Under the pieces are notes generated by a model, which did no database searches, was not told the origin of the DNA, and saw nothing but the letters and a program-made list of their open reading frames with translations. Source: an uncultured Vibrio sp. (GTDB lineage: Bacteria; Pseudomonadota; Gammaproteobacteria; Enterobacterales; Vibrionaceae). From it: 64,000 nucleotides of DNA. This document shows, piece after piece, positions 44,705 through 53,585 of this stretch. Numbering within the stretch: the first letter of the stretch is position 1; the number at the start of each line of letters is the position of its first letter. The stretch is taken from positions 1,674,001-1,738,000 of the forward strand of contig NZ_OY776223.1 in NCBI RefSeq assembly GCF_963675395.1, written 5' to 3'. Position numbers and translations under genes: made by a program.

Positions 44705-45427
44705 ATGTTATCTCATCACTGGCAAAACATCATGCATCATGTGCTCGGTAGTCAATGTGGTCTGTGCACGCTGCCGCTGAATACATCGCAGCCACCTAAC
44801 CCTCTTCGTTGGTGTAGTCATTGCTTTCAGTCCCTTAGTCCTGTTAAAAGGTGCCAACAATGTGGTTTAGCTATGCAGGAGATAGAAATAGACGACTCGG
44901 TGTGCGGCGAATGCTTAACCGAGCCGCCTCCCTGGCAACGGCTCTTCACACTTGGCGATTACGACTTTCCTCTATCCCACGAGGTTCAACGCTTTAAAGA
45001 TCATGGAGAGAGCTGGCACGTAGACTCTCTGACTCAGTTACTTGCCACTCGTATTGCAGCCCCAGCTCCGCTTATCACCAGTGTTCCGCTGCATTGGCGA
45101 CGCTACTTATCACGTGGATTCAATCAAAGTGATGTACTTGCCAGACATTTGGCAACGCATCTACATAGCCATTTTGAGCCTAAATTATTTCGTCGTACTA
45201 AATACGCAGATTCCCAGCGAGGCCAGACCAAATCCCACCGAGAGCGAAACTTACAAGGCATATTTGTACTCAATAAGAAGCCAAAGTGTAAACACGTAGC
45301 GATTGTCGATGATGTCGTCACGACGGGCAGTACAGTGCGACAATTATGTCAATTATTGCTTGAAGTTGGTGTAGAAAGCATCGATATTTACTGCATCTGC
45401 AGAACGCCTGCTCCTACTTCGCTCTAG
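44705..45427 (+). CDS. ComF family protein (GntX-like)
   Basis: 240 residues. The N-terminal part has four CXXC pairs that could bind zinc (CGLC at 18-21, CSHC, CQQC and CGEC). The C-terminal phosphoribosyltransferase-like domain contains VAIVDDVVTTGSTV. ComF proteins are linked to DNA uptake and transformation, and the E. coli relative at this locus is called GntX. The bioH-comF-nfuA order is conserved in gammaproteobacteria. Vibrios are naturally transformable, so a competence role is plausible. Confidence 0.9.
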   Translation: MLSHHWQNIMHHVLGSQCGLCTLPLNTSQPPNPLRWCSHCFQSLSPVKRCQQCGLAMQEIEIDDSVCGECLTEPPPWQRLFTLGDYDFPLSHEVQRFKDHGESWHVDSLTQLLATRIAAPAPLITSVPLHWRRYLSRGFNQSDVLARHLATHLHSHFEPKLFRRTKYADSQRGQTKSHRERNLQGIFVLNKKPKCKHVAIVDDVVTTGSTVRQLCQLLLEVGVESIDIYCICRTPAPTSL

Positions 45428-45523
45428 ATCGCTTTACTATTCCTTATCAGGAAAAAAGCTAGACCCATACGTCAACAAGAGTAGAATAGCAGCAGTAACC
45501 TACAAATTTACTCGGGTATTGTC

Positions 45524-46108
45524 GTGTCAAATATTACTATTACAGAAACTGCGCAAACGCATTTCGCTAATCTTCTCGGTCAACAGCCAGAAGGGACTAA
45601 CATTCGTATTTTCGTTGTAAACCCAGGTACACAAAACGCTGAATGTGGTGTGTCTTACTGCCCACCTGAAGCGGTGGAAGGAACCGACACAGTGCTCCCA
45701 TACAGCGGCTTTTCAGCATACGTTGATGAGTTGAGCCTGCCATTCCTTGAAGACGCTGAAATCGACTTCGTTACAGACAAAATGGGTTCTCAACTGACGC
45801 TAAAAGCGCCAAACGCGAAAATGCGTAAAGTGTCGGATGATGCACCGCTTGTTGAGCGCGTTGAATACGCTATCCAAACTCAGGTGAACCCACAGCTTGC
45901 TGGCCACGGCGGTCACGTCAGTCTGGTTGAAATCACTGATGAAGGTGTTGCTATCGTTGCATTTGGTGGCGGTTGTAACGGCTGTTCAATGGTCGACGTA
46001 ACATTGAAAGAAGGCATCGAAAAAGAACTACTAAACCAGTTCTCTGGTGAGCTAACCGCGGTTCGCGATGCTACAGAACACGATCGTGGTGACCACTCTT
46101 ACTACTAA
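45524..46108 (+). CDS. nfuA: Fe/S biogenesis protein NfuA
   Basis: Carries and delivers [4Fe-4S] clusters under stress. GTG start at 45524; 194 residues. The N-terminal degenerate A-type domain contains [13 protein letters not shown], and the C-terminal Nfu domain holds the cluster-binding CNGC at 151-154 ([20 protein letters not shown]). A terminator lies 22 bases downstream. Confidence 0.97.
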   Translation: MSNITITETAQTHFANLLGQQPEGTNIRIFVVNPGTQNAECGVSYCPPEAVEGTDTVLPYSGFSAYVDELSLPFLEDAEIDFVTDKMGSQLTLKAPNAKMRKVSDDAPLVERVEYAIQTQVNPQLAGHGGHVSLVEITDEGVAIVAFGGGCNGCSMVDVTLKEGIEKELLNQFSGELTAVRDATEHDRGDHSYY

Positions 46109-46127
46109 GGTAAGTACTGTCATTGAA

Positions 46128-46155
46128 AATGGGAGACTCAGGTCTCCCGTTTTTG
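46128..46155 (+). terminator. nfuA terminator
   Basis: GGGAGAC (46131-46137) pairs with GTCTCCC (46142-46148), followed by GTTTTTG. Confidence 0.8.
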
Positions 46156-46268
46156 TATCTAGCATTCGCCAGAGCGATAAATTCCAGCTAGCAACTCAGG
46201 CAGACTTTTCATATATTAAGAATCTTACGCACCTCGTAAAAACCCAACGACACCAAGGAGCCAGCGCT

Positions 46269-46832
46269 ATGTCGAAAAGGACCCCACCAGAGATTCTCTC
46301 TTGTCAGACGGTCGCAAAGTCTAAGCTGTTTGCAGTGGAAGCCCTCGACCTTCGCTTTTCTAATGGCGAACACCGCACTTACGAGCGTATGAAACCTAGT
46401 GGCCGAGATGCCGTGATGGTCGTGCCTGTGACTGAGCAAGGGGATCTACTGTTAGTGCGTGAGTATGCCGCGGGTACCGAACGGTATGAATTGGGCTTTC
46501 CTAAAGGGCTTATCGATCCGGGAGAAACACCACATCAGGCAGCAGACCGTGAGCTGAAAGAAGAAATCGGCTTCGGCTGCAATCAATTAACTCCGTTAAA
46601 GCAAGTTATCCTCGCACCCTCTTACTTTTCGAGCAAAATGACCCTGTTTTTAGGACAGGCGTTGTATCCGGAAAAACAAGAAGGTGATGAGCCAGAGCCA
46701 CTAGAAATCGTGCGTTGGCCACTGGCGCAAGCTGAAGAGCTCATCACACACATGGACTTCTGTGAAGCACGCAGCATCACTGCCTTGATGTTAGCGTTGA
46801 AACACTTACTCAATACTACTCACAACCAATAA
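46269..46832 (+). CDS. nudE: ADP compounds hydrolase NudE
   Basis: A Nudix enzyme that hydrolyses ADP-ribose, Ap3A and NADH-type compounds. The ATG at 46269, eight bases after AAGGAG, gives 187 residues; an upstream in-frame start at 46068 would overlap nfuA and is rejected. The Nudix box is at 80-102 (GLIDPGETPHQAADRELKEE plus IGF). It lies 44 bases before cysQ, and the pair is probably co-transcribed. Confidence 0.95.
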   Translation: MSKRTPPEILSCQTVAKSKLFAVEALDLRFSNGEHRTYERMKPSGRDAVMVVPVTEQGDLLLVREYAAGTERYELGFPKGLIDPGETPHQAADRELKEEIGFGCNQLTPLKQVILAPSYFSSKMTLFLGQALYPEKQEGDEPEPLEIVRWPLAQAEELITHMDFCEARSITALMLALKHLLNTTHNQ

Positions 46833-46876
46833 CAATTACAGAGCCGAATCATCGTTGTGAGGAAGGACTATCACCT

Positions 46877-47704
46877 ATGCCAATGACAAAAGATCTATCT
46901 CATCTTCTCCCTCAAGTTATTGAGATTGCCCGCAGTGCCGGACAACTGATTCTTGATATCTATCAGAAGAAGCAATACGAAGAATACACCAAAAGTGATG
47001 AAACCCCTGTCACCAGCGCTGATCTTGCTGCACACAAATTCATCATAGAACGCCTGAGCGAACTGACGCCTGATATTCCCGTATTGTCTGAAGAAGACGC
47101 CGACATCAGCCTAGAGAAGCGTGCCCAATGGCAGCGTTATTGGCTGGTAGACCCTCTCGATGGTACTCAGGAGTTTATTGCACGCAGCGGTGACTTCGCG
47201 ACGATCATTGCCTTAGTCGACAACAACCAACCAACAATGGGTGTTGTGTACGGCCCTGTCTCGGGTGTCACTTATTACGCCTACAGTGGAAAAGGGGCAT
47301 GGAAAATTCCCGACATGTCGGAGAGCGTGAGAATTCACACGCATAAGCATGAGCAGCCCGGTCAAAATATTGCGATTGCCATCAGCCGTCGTCAGGACAT
47401 CAACCGCATCACTAATCGCATGAGCAGCGCCTGGAATTACGAACTGATCCCACTCGGTTCTGCTGCATTAAAGGCGTGCTTAGTGGCTGAAGGTGCGGTG
47501 GACTGTTACCTGCGTTTAGGCCCAACGGGTGAATGGGATACCGCTGCAACACAGTGTATCGTTGAAGAAGCTGGAGGACGTATTCTGAGTACGCAATTAG
47601 AACCGCTGTCTTACAATGAACGCGAAACGTTGGAAAACCCTAACTTCATTGTATTAGGTGATGAAACGCTGCCCTGGGATGAGATTCTTCAGCGTAAAGA
47701 TTAA
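46877..47704 (+). CDS. cysQ: 3'(2'),5'-bisphosphate nucleotidase CysQ
   Basis: Removes the 3' phosphate of PAP (and PAPS), relieving inhibition during sulfate assimilation. 275 residues, inositol-monophosphatase fold. Metal-binding motifs are EEDAD near 73-77, LVDPLDGTQEF near 95-105 and the C-terminal GEWDTAATQCIVEEAGG. The ATG at 46877 follows GAGGAAGGA; a second ATG two codons later is equally possible. Confidence 0.95.
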   Translation: MPMTKDLSHLLPQVIEIARSAGQLILDIYQKKQYEEYTKSDETPVTSADLAAHKFIIERLSELTPDIPVLSEEDADISLEKRAQWQRYWLVDPLDGTQEFIARSGDFATIIALVDNNQPTMGVVYGPVSGVTYYAYSGKGAWKIPDMSESVRIHTHKHEQPGQNIAIAISRRQDINRITNRMSSAWNYELIPLGSAALKACLVAEGAVDCYLRLGPTGEWDTAATQCIVEEAGGRILSTQLEPLSYNERETLENPNFIVLGDETLPWDEILQRKD

Positions 47705-47735
47705 TTTTCTCTCCCCCAGCAGAGCGAACTTCTAT

Positions 47736-47769
47736 AAGGCCACGAATCTAATTCGTGGCCTTTCTTTTT
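47736..47769 (+). terminator. cysQ terminator
   Basis: AAGGCCACGAA (47736-47746) pairs with TTCGTGGCCTT (47752-47762) around a five-base loop, followed by a T-rich tract. Confidence 0.9.
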
Positions 47770-47775
47770 ATTGCT

Positions 47776-47830
47776 GTACAGCGATCAGGGCATTTGGCCT
47801 ACTATGATCCAAAAGCTACCCAAGCTGCAC
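47776..47830 (+). repeat. 55-bp direct repeat, first copy
   Basis: Begins GTACAGCGAT, contains TTTGGCCTACTATGATCC and ends AGCTGCAC. It matches 47896-47950 at 44 of 55 positions with no gaps; the two starts are exactly 120 bases apart. Confidence 0.8.
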
Positions 47831-47895
47831 GCTTCCAAATAAAGAAGTTTAAAATCAATTCCTTAAAGAACTCACGTAGATAAACGTATTTTCTC

Positions 47896-47950
47896 GTACA
47901 GCGATTAGAGGGTTTGGCCTACCATGATCCAAAAACAAAAAGAGCTGCAC
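47896..47950 (+). repeat. 55-bp direct repeat, second copy
   Basis: Begins GTACAGCGAT, contains TTTGGCCTACCATGATCC and ends AGCTGCAC. Its end forms the left arm of the gspN terminator, an arm the first copy has lost. Confidence 0.8.
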
Positions 47951-47965
47951 ATTGGCAGCTCTTTT
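47938..47965 (-). terminator. Terminator of the type II secretion operon
   Basis: AAAAGAGCTGC (47938-47948) pairs perfectly with GCAGCTCTTTT (47955-47965). On the minus strand T's follow, 24 bases after the gspN stop codon. Confidence 0.9.
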
Positions 47966-47988
47966 CTTTGTCTAATTTAGGCTTTTAT

Positions 47989-48750
47989 TTAAAAGCGCCC
48001 TTTGTAATCAAACTCATATTGACCTTGTGCATTTGGCTTACCGAGCCATTGCAGCTGATCTCCCATCGCTGAAGGGAATTCAGCGCCCGGTTTAAACCAT
48101 GCTGTCGTCGAGTAACGCTGATTCGGCATTAACTCCGCTGAAAACGCCGCTGAGACTTGCGGGCTATTTTGTTCACCGGATGCGGTCAGCACGCTGTCTT
48201 TACAGTTCAAATTGGCTACGACCGGACCGAGATCTAAGCGCCCAAATGGACTTTGTATGCCACTCGCATTCCAAACCAGAGTGCCATCCCCTTCACTACA
48301 CCAGGGAGAAGCATACGTTGCATGGTGGATATTGAGCTCCAACTGTCCATCGACACCAACTGGGACAGGTAGACGCGCCTGTTCAACGACTTTTATCGCC
48401 GGGACAGAGGCCACTAAGTCTTTTGCGTAGGCATCACCAAACAAACCATAGCCCACTAGGCCACGTCCTCGCACATCCATATCGCTGCCACGACCAAAGC
48501 GTACGGCAAATTCTGCTTTACCAGTAAACAAAGCAGACCATTGGAAATCCCAGTTAACTTCACCCAGGTTTTGCCTTTGCCAACGAACATTAGACGCCTG
48601 ACCTTGCCATATGGTGCCCTGAACGCCCTGAATATCGAGCCCACTTACCTTTGGGCTTTGTTTAACAACCCAGGAAACTGGCAGGCCCATTAATAAACTC
48701 ACAGAAAAGCAGACAATAAAGATGCCTGCATAAAGTACAACTCGCTTCAA
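47989..48750 (-). CDS. gspN: Type II secretion protein N
   Basis: Last gene of the operon. The start is TTG at 48750 behind AGGA, one base after the gspM stop; 253 residues. One N-terminal TM (LYAGIFIVCFSVSLLMGLPV) precedes a periplasmic domain with GLDIQGVQGTIWQGQASNVRW, typical of GspN. GspN is present in only some type II systems and is usually dispensable. Its DUF-like beta domain resembles that of AsmA-type proteins. Confidence 0.9.
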   Translation of the reverse strand: MKRVVLYAGIFIVCFSVSLLMGLPVSWVVKQSPKVSGLDIQGVQGTIWQGQASNVRWQRQNLGEVNWDFQWSALFTGKAEFAVRFGRGSDMDVRGRGLVGYGLFGDAYAKDLVASVPAIKVVEQARLPVPVGVDGQLELNIHHATYASPWCSEGDGTLVWNASGIQSPFGRLDLGPVVANLNCKDSVLTASGEQNSPQVSAAFSAELMPNQRYSTTAWFKPGAEFPSAMGDQLQWLGKPNAQGQYEFDYKGRF

Positions 48751-48751
48751 T

Positions 48752-49243
48752 TTATCCTCGCTTAAACTGCAGGCGATTCACCTCGATCATGCCCGCCTGT
48801 TCGGTTCGATCAATATCTAAGAACTCCACCTCGATACCTTGCTGCTCTTTCAAATAGCGTAACCAATCTACCAACTGGTTAAAGACTAAAGGTTTGATCC
48901 ACACCTGAACACTCTCGTTGCGGGGTTGTACGCGGATCAGCTCAACCTTATAACGGCGAGCTGAAGAAGACACCAGCTGATTAAGAGGCTGATTCGAGTA
49001 GGTTACACCACCGCTCTTTCTCAGTGCTGTGATGTCGTCTGCTTTGTCTTGCACCCAGGCAAGAAGCTGTCTCTCACTCTGTATTCTTGACTGTGCCAAT
49101 TCTGCTCGCTGGCTCATCGGTTGTAATATGCCCCAGTAGACGAGACCGACAATTACGAGAACCCCACAACCCATCATCATACGCTGTTCACGCTGTGAGA
49201 TGCCGCTCCACCAAGTTTGGACTTGAGAGATTAAATTCTTCAT
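48752..49243 (-). CDS. gspM: Type II secretion protein M
   Basis: A bitopic inner-membrane protein of 163 residues (ATG at 49243). A cytoplasmic start and a TM near 22-40 (MMMGCGVLVIVGLVYWGIL) lead to a periplasmic ferredoxin-like domain. It pairs with GspL to form the platform that holds the GspE ATPase. It lies seven bases after gspL; in-frame GTGs just upstream are possible starts. Confidence 0.92.
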   Translation of the reverse strand: MKNLISQVQTWWSGISQREQRMMMGCGVLVIVGLVYWGILQPMSQRAELAQSRIQSERQLLAWVQDKADDITALRKSGGVTYSNQPLNQLVSSSARRYKVELIRVQPRNESVQVWIKPLVFNQLVDWLRYLKEQQGIEVEFLDIDRTEQAGMIEVNRLQFKRG

Positions 49244-49250
49244 CACCACC

Positions 49251-50450
49251 TCACAAACGTTTCAATACAAAACTGCCCATCACAACTTTGTCGTTGCGAT
49301 TAAGCTGGCCTTGCTCGACATTAAACTTTTCAGCAAGTTTTACTCGAGCCTGTTCAAAAGGCTGAAAGTCTGAGCTGCGCGCGTGGATTCTGACCTCTCC
49401 GCGTTGACCATCGTATTTGAAACTGGTGATTTGCAGATCATCAACCTGACCTAGCGTGGCAGGAAGCGCGGCTAACCAGATCAACATGGCTTCATCACCA
49501 GATCCACCAGATAAACGACGCTCTTCATCGGTCATTTGGCGTTTAAGGTAGCTGACGGTTGGAATGCGGTTTTTGCCCGGGAACACTTGGCGGAAAATAC
49601 GTTCACTTTCTTCACGATAAGCCTGAGCCTGAGCCTCATACTTATGTACCATCAGTAACTGTTGAGCGACCATGACCACTAACAAAACACCCGCCGCTAT
49701 TGCGGTTTTTTGCCAAATTTTCCAGTATTTACCCCAAGAGGATTTCGGCTTAAATTCTCCGGTTAGTAAGTTAGCTTTGCTCTCAACGACACCTCTGGCT
49801 AGCAGCGCCATCGTCATTTCTTCTGGCTGGGGTACCCACACTTCACTGACAGCAGAAGCGGGAACAGAACTATAACAGTCAAGCTTCCAGCCTACATGGC
49901 TTTGTAAATAAGATGAGAGATAAAGGTCTAGCCATGAGACATCCACCACCGCGCCTTCGGTTTGAGAATGGCGGATCAGCCACTGCTCACCCATGAGTGC
50001 TGCACTGCTGTTCTCTTTAACCGGTAATGCCAAAACATCAGGCAAAATACGCTTAATTGTCATTCCCTGGCTCAAGAAACGCTGCAGCACAGTTTGAATC
50101 CACGCTCGTTCAACCGCACAGACTTGCGCTTTACCTGATTGCTTGCCTAATACCATGAAGTGAAGGCTGTCGACATCTTGCGCGATTTCGTCTTCCACCA
50201 GATATGGCAGCATGGTGTCGAACTGACGTTCAGCGCCCGCGGGGATATCCACTTGAGTGAGTACGACATCGTTACTTGCCAGTAAAGCAAACACCGGACG
50301 CTGGTTAGCGTAAGACACTAACTCATCCAAATGTTCCCACCCGGCGATTTCGCCGCTGGCAATCACTTCCTGCTGCTCTGTCGACCACACCACCCAAGGA
50401 ATGGTACTTTGTTGTTCGCTACTCAGCCGAACGGTCAGAAACTCGCTCAC
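49251..50450 (-). CDS. gspL: Type II secretion protein L
   Basis: 399 residues from GTG at 50450 ([11 protein letters not shown] after the initiator), with GGAGG upstream; the apparent TTG start at 50462 is not needed. A large cytoplasmic actin-like domain recruits GspE, a TM lies near 247-265, and a periplasmic ferredoxin-like domain follows. The start lies inside the end of gspK (32-base overlap), so translation is probably coupled. Confidence 0.94.
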   Translation of the reverse strand: MSEFLTVRLSSEQQSTIPWVVWSTEQQEVIASGEIAGWEHLDELVSYANQRPVFALLASNDVVLTQVDIPAGAERQFDTMLPYLVEDEIAQDVDSLHFMVLGKQSGKAQVCAVERAWIQTVLQRFLSQGMTIKRILPDVLALPVKENSSAALMGEQWLIRHSQTEGAVVDVSWLDLYLSSYLQSHVGWKLDCYSSVPASAVSEVWVPQPEEMTMALLARGVVESKANLLTGEFKPKSSWGKYWKIWQKTAIAAGVLLVVMVAQQLLMVHKYEAQAQAYREESERIFRQVFPGKNRIPTVSYLKRQMTDEERRLSGGSGDEAMLIWLAALPATLGQVDDLQITSFKYDGQRGEVRIHARSSDFQPFEQARVKLAEKFNVEQGQLNRNDKVVMGSFVLKRL

Positions 50451-51429
50451 TGATCCCTCCAAAACGACGGCGTACTACCGTCACTGTGTCTCTGTTTGTA
50501 CTTTGCAAAAGGCTTCGGATCCGCACGCGTGAATCATCCACCAGCACTTGTGCATCCAATTCGAAGAAAGCGCTATCGACGCCTAAATAAGCTTTGGCTT
50601 CCTTCGTGATATTTTCATTTAAGCCCGCTAACTCTGACTCGGCTAAAAACGCTTCGATATTATCCCAGCCATCAAATGGACGCTTCTCTATCAACTGTAC
50701 CGCATCACTGCTGCTTAAGCCCGGAGAGAACATTGCGACTAAAATTGGTGCTTGTTCAGCCTCAATAGTATTGATGTTCAGACGCCAGTCATCACTTGGA
50801 AGTGCACAAACTAACGGCGCTATTTTGTGGTAGAACTCGCCACTCACCTGATAAACTGAACGTAACTCGGTCTTATCCGCCATCCAGCTGTTTGGCGATA
50901 AATAAGCCGGGCTCATCGATTCGTAAGTACTGTCTTCAACCCCTGCCGTTGAACGAACCACAGAGTCACTGTCGACGTACTCCCAGGTCGAGTCTGCAAT
51001 CACTTCAGCCTGATACGGCTCCACCTCTGACTCTTCTAATAAGCGTTGCAGGACCTGAACCAAATAAGGCCTGGCGGTTTGTTGGCTCGTCGGCTCAACA
51101 CGGCTCAGGACATTGAGGTTAAAGCACGCTTGCTTATCCACAATCCGTCCGCTGGCCTGACCGTAATCAAGCGGATAAACCTGATCTTTGATCGCCCAAG
51201 GCTGGCTCAGGTTGATGGTGTCGGTATCCTTATAACTTTGCTCAATACCCACTTTTGCCAGTGCTTCGACGCCTAAACTATACCAATAGGCCTGTTGGAA
51301 ATTGATCTGATTACCACCGCGCTGAAACTGAGCAAACAGACGCTCAGACATGCTTGCCGCGACTGTCGTCATGATCGCCAGTAGCATGAGAACGATGAGT
51401 AAAGCGACACCACGCTGACTTTTAGCCAT
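50419..51429 (-). CDS. gspK: Type II secretion minor pseudopilin K
   Basis: 336 residues (ATG at 51429, behind GAGGAAA). The prepilin leader is short, MAKSQRG, cleaved before [14 protein letters not shown]. As usual for GspK, the residue at mature position 5 is not Glu. It also has the large inserted domain expected for the pseudopilus tip. It forms a tip complex with GspI and GspJ, which lie just upstream. Confidence 0.95.
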   Translation of the reverse strand: MAKSQRGVALLIVLMLLAIMTTVAASMSERLFAQFQRGGNQINFQQAYWYSLGVEALAKVGIEQSYKDTDTINLSQPWAIKDQVYPLDYGQASGRIVDKQACFNLNVLSRVEPTSQQTARPYLVQVLQRLLEESEVEPYQAEVIADSTWEYVDSDSVVRSTAGVEDSTYESMSPAYLSPNSWMADKTELRSVYQVSGEFYHKIAPLVCALPSDDWRLNINTIEAEQAPILVAMFSPGLSSSDAVQLIEKRPFDGWDNIEAFLAESELAGLNENITKEAKAYLGVDSAFFELDAQVLVDDSRVRIRSLLQSTNRDTVTVVRRRFGGISERVSDRSAE

Positions 51430-52087
51430 TGTCACTTTCCTCTAGCCCACCCAGTTTGCCATCCGGCGTAAGATAAGTGCGAGTAATTTTGCCGTAGTCT
51501 TTCAACGTCAGGACCACGGATACTGCTTTAGGCAATGAGTCATTACTGTCCCAATCACTCTTCCATTGCTCGCCATCATAAAAGCGAATGTCGAATGCTT
51601 CGACTTGCGTCAGCAGTGGCGTAACGATCCCTTGCTGTCCAACAGGTGTGTCCGGATAGCGCCACCAGATGCGTTGCAGTGTTTCACCCTTAAGGCGATA
51701 ACCCACTTTCGTTACCTCACCACGAGGAAACTGCTGCTGCGGGTTGTGCCAGCCCAAACGCGCAAACATCACTCCTTTGGCATCAGAGTCCAATAAATAG
51801 TCTGACCAAAAGATCAGCTGACTTGCCGCCGCCTCTCCATCGGTACGAGTACGACGCAAGGCCATCTGACGAAAGTCATTATCCATCATCACCATCGTCC
51901 GTTGCAGCTCGTTCAAACGCGCAGTACGTTCTTGAGAAAGCAGGTTGCTACGCTGTACCTGTGATACCACCTGATAGGCGGCAACGCTCAAGCTGGCAAA
52001 AATTGCAATCGACACCAACACTTCGATAAGTGTAAAACCGTTTTGCTTGTGATGTTTCGCCACGTTGTGCACCCTACTGCGCCACAT
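51422..52087 (-). CDS. gspJ: Type II secretion minor pseudopilin J
   Basis: 221 residues. The prepilin peptidase site is [17 protein letters not shown], with Gly at -1 and Glu at +5. The leader of about 17 residues is basic. The gene overlaps gspI by 14 bases and gspK by 8, pointing to coupled translation. Confidence 0.95.
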   Translation of the reverse strand: MWRSRVHNVAKHHKQNGFTLIEVLVSIAIFASLSVAAYQVVSQVQRSNLLSQERTARLNELQRTMVMMDNDFRQMALRRTRTDGEAAASQLIFWSDYLLDSDAKGVMFARLGWHNPQQQFPRGEVTKVGYRLKGETLQRIWWRYPDTPVGQQGIVTPLLTQVEAFDIRFYDGEQWKSDWDSNDSLPKAVSVVLTLKDYGKITRTYLTPDGKLGGLEESDNG

Positions 52088-52463
52088 AACTGCGTACCGT
52101 CACAACCGGGCTCGCGTCTTTCGCTGTCGCGACGCTCACATCAAATGCTTTCAGCAATGGCTGCGTGGTAGCCACTGGCGCAACTTTCCAGTACCACGTG
52201 CGTCCTGCCAGTTCCTCAGTGCCATTTTTCGCTTTGAGCTCACTGGTGTCTAACATCACATTCGCCATTTGATTATCCACAACCATTGCTGCAAACATTT
52301 TTTCTTCTAAGTAGCTGACTGTATTAATGTGCTGGCTCACGGAGCGAATCACACTAATGGCTGCTGTCGCAAAAATCGCCAGCGCAACCAACACCTCTAG
52401 CAATGTCATGCCTTTGGCTCGGTGACCCGTTACGCTCGGGTGAGTTCGCTTAAAACTGCGCAT
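52074..52463 (-). CDS. gspI: Type II secretion minor pseudopilin I
   Basis: 129 residues if started at ATG 52463; other in-frame starts at 52469 (ATG) and 52487 (GTG) would lengthen the leader. Cleavage site AKG|MTLLEVLVALAIFA with Glu at +5. All candidate starts lie inside the end of gspH. GspI is thought to nucleate the pseudopilus tip. Confidence 0.93.
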   Translation of the reverse strand: MRSFKRTHPSVTGHRAKGMTLLEVLVALAIFATAAISVIRSVSQHINTVSYLEEKMFAAMVVDNQMANVMLDTSELKAKNGTEELAGRTWYWKVAPVATTQPLLKAFDVSVATAKDASPVVTVRSYVAQ

Positions 52464-53049
52464 TCTCATCCTCTTCTGCTTCTTCACCCGGTGCTAACAA
52501 CAAAATCTGACCGGACTCTTTACCTACAACACGCCAGCCATCATTCATTACATCGCCATTTTGGGGAAAGAAAGATAAAGTAAACGGCGTCAGTTCCGCA
52601 CTGGAAAACACAAACACTTGTGGTGGTTTGCTCTTTTCCTCTTGCTCCTGTTCGGCAAACATATTTTCGTCAAACAGCGAGCCTGGCTCAAACAAACGAT
52701 CATCGTTATCCCAAGCCCCACCACCTAAGTCCAACTGCAACGCAATACCTTCATCCAGCGTGGTCTCACTCGGGATCTGGCGCATTTCTAGTGGTTGCCA
52801 GCCCTCTGCACTCAAACTCAGTAATGCATAGGTCGATTTAACGTCATCAACTCGGACGCCAAAATCTTTGCCGCTCAGTATCGCCTCTTCATTAAGCAGC
52901 AGGAGGCGCTGGAAAAAGCTTTGGGCGTATTGTTTTGAAAGGTCTTTCTGACTAGTAGGCAATGTCGTGACTACCGCTAAGGCGGTCAGAGACAATAAAA
53001 CCAGCACCAATAGGATTTCTATTAGTGTAAACGCTTGATATTTTCGCAT
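52450..53049 (-). CDS. gspH: Type II secretion minor pseudopilin H with Ala at the cleavage site
   Basis: 199 residues from ATG 53049 (MRKYQA|FTLIEILLVLVLLS); a GTG at 53079 is in frame and would add ten residues. The N-terminal helix and Glu at +5 are normal, but the residue before the expected cleavage is Ala (codon GCG), where prepilins almost always have Gly. The other four pseudopilins here keep Gly. The rest of the protein is a typical GspH with an acidic C-terminus (EEAEEDENAQF). Confidence 0.93.
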   Translation of the reverse strand: MRKYQAFTLIEILLVLVLLSLTALAVVTTLPTSQKDLSKQYAQSFFQRLLLLNEEAILSGKDFGVRVDDVKSTYALLSLSAEGWQPLEMRQIPSETTLDEGIALQLDLGGGAWDNDDRLFEPGSLFDENMFAEQEQEEKSKPPQVFVFSSAELTPFTLSFFPQNGDVMNDGWRVVGKESGQILLLAPGEEAEEDENAQF

Positions 53050-53081
53050 TTGCTTCCTTGGCGCTGGTTTAACGGTCACGG

Positions 53082-53525
53082 TTATTGGAAATCTTGCATG
53101 TTCCAGTTGCCGATATCCGCAGCTGGACCTTCACCACCTTCTTGACCATCCGCACCCAAGGTAAAAATATCAATCGTGCCATTGTCACCTGGGCTCAGGT
53201 ATTGATATTCATAGCCCCAAGGGTCGTTAGGAAGACGTTTAATGTAGCCTCCATCACGGTAGTTACGTGGCTCAGGGTTTGAAGGTTTACTGACCAATGC
53301 ATCCAACCCCTGATCGGTTGTCGGGTAAACGTTGTTATCTAGTTTGTACATATCCAACGCGTTTTCTAACGCCACAATATCTGTGACCGCTTTTTGTTGG
53401 TCTGCTTTTTCTTTGTTACCAAGTAAGTTTGGTACAACAAAACTCGCCAAAATACCTAAAATTACGACCACTACCATCACTTCTAGCAGTGTGAAGCCAC
53501 GTTGTTTGCTGCGCTTAAAGTTCAT
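53082..53525 (-). CDS. gspG: Type II secretion major pseudopilin G
   Basis: 147 residues from ATG 53525, after GGAG. Leader MNFKRSKQRG is cleaved before FTLLEVMVVVVILGILASFV. The C-terminal calcium-binding region (FTLGADGQEGGEGPAADIGN) is present. GspG polymerises into the pseudopilus that pushes substrates through the secretin. Confidence 0.97.
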   Translation of the reverse strand: MNFKRSKQRGFTLLEVMVVVVILGILASFVVPNLLGNKEKADQQKAVTDIVALENALDMYKLDNNVYPTTDQGLDALVSKPSNPEPRNYRDGGYIKRLPNDPWGYEYQYLSPGDNGTIDIFTLGADGQEGGEGPAADIGNWNMQDFQ

Positions 53526-53585
53526 TTTTTTCTCCAAAAGTTAGATTAAAGGAATACCCTTAGTAGACATTCCTTAACCCGAATA

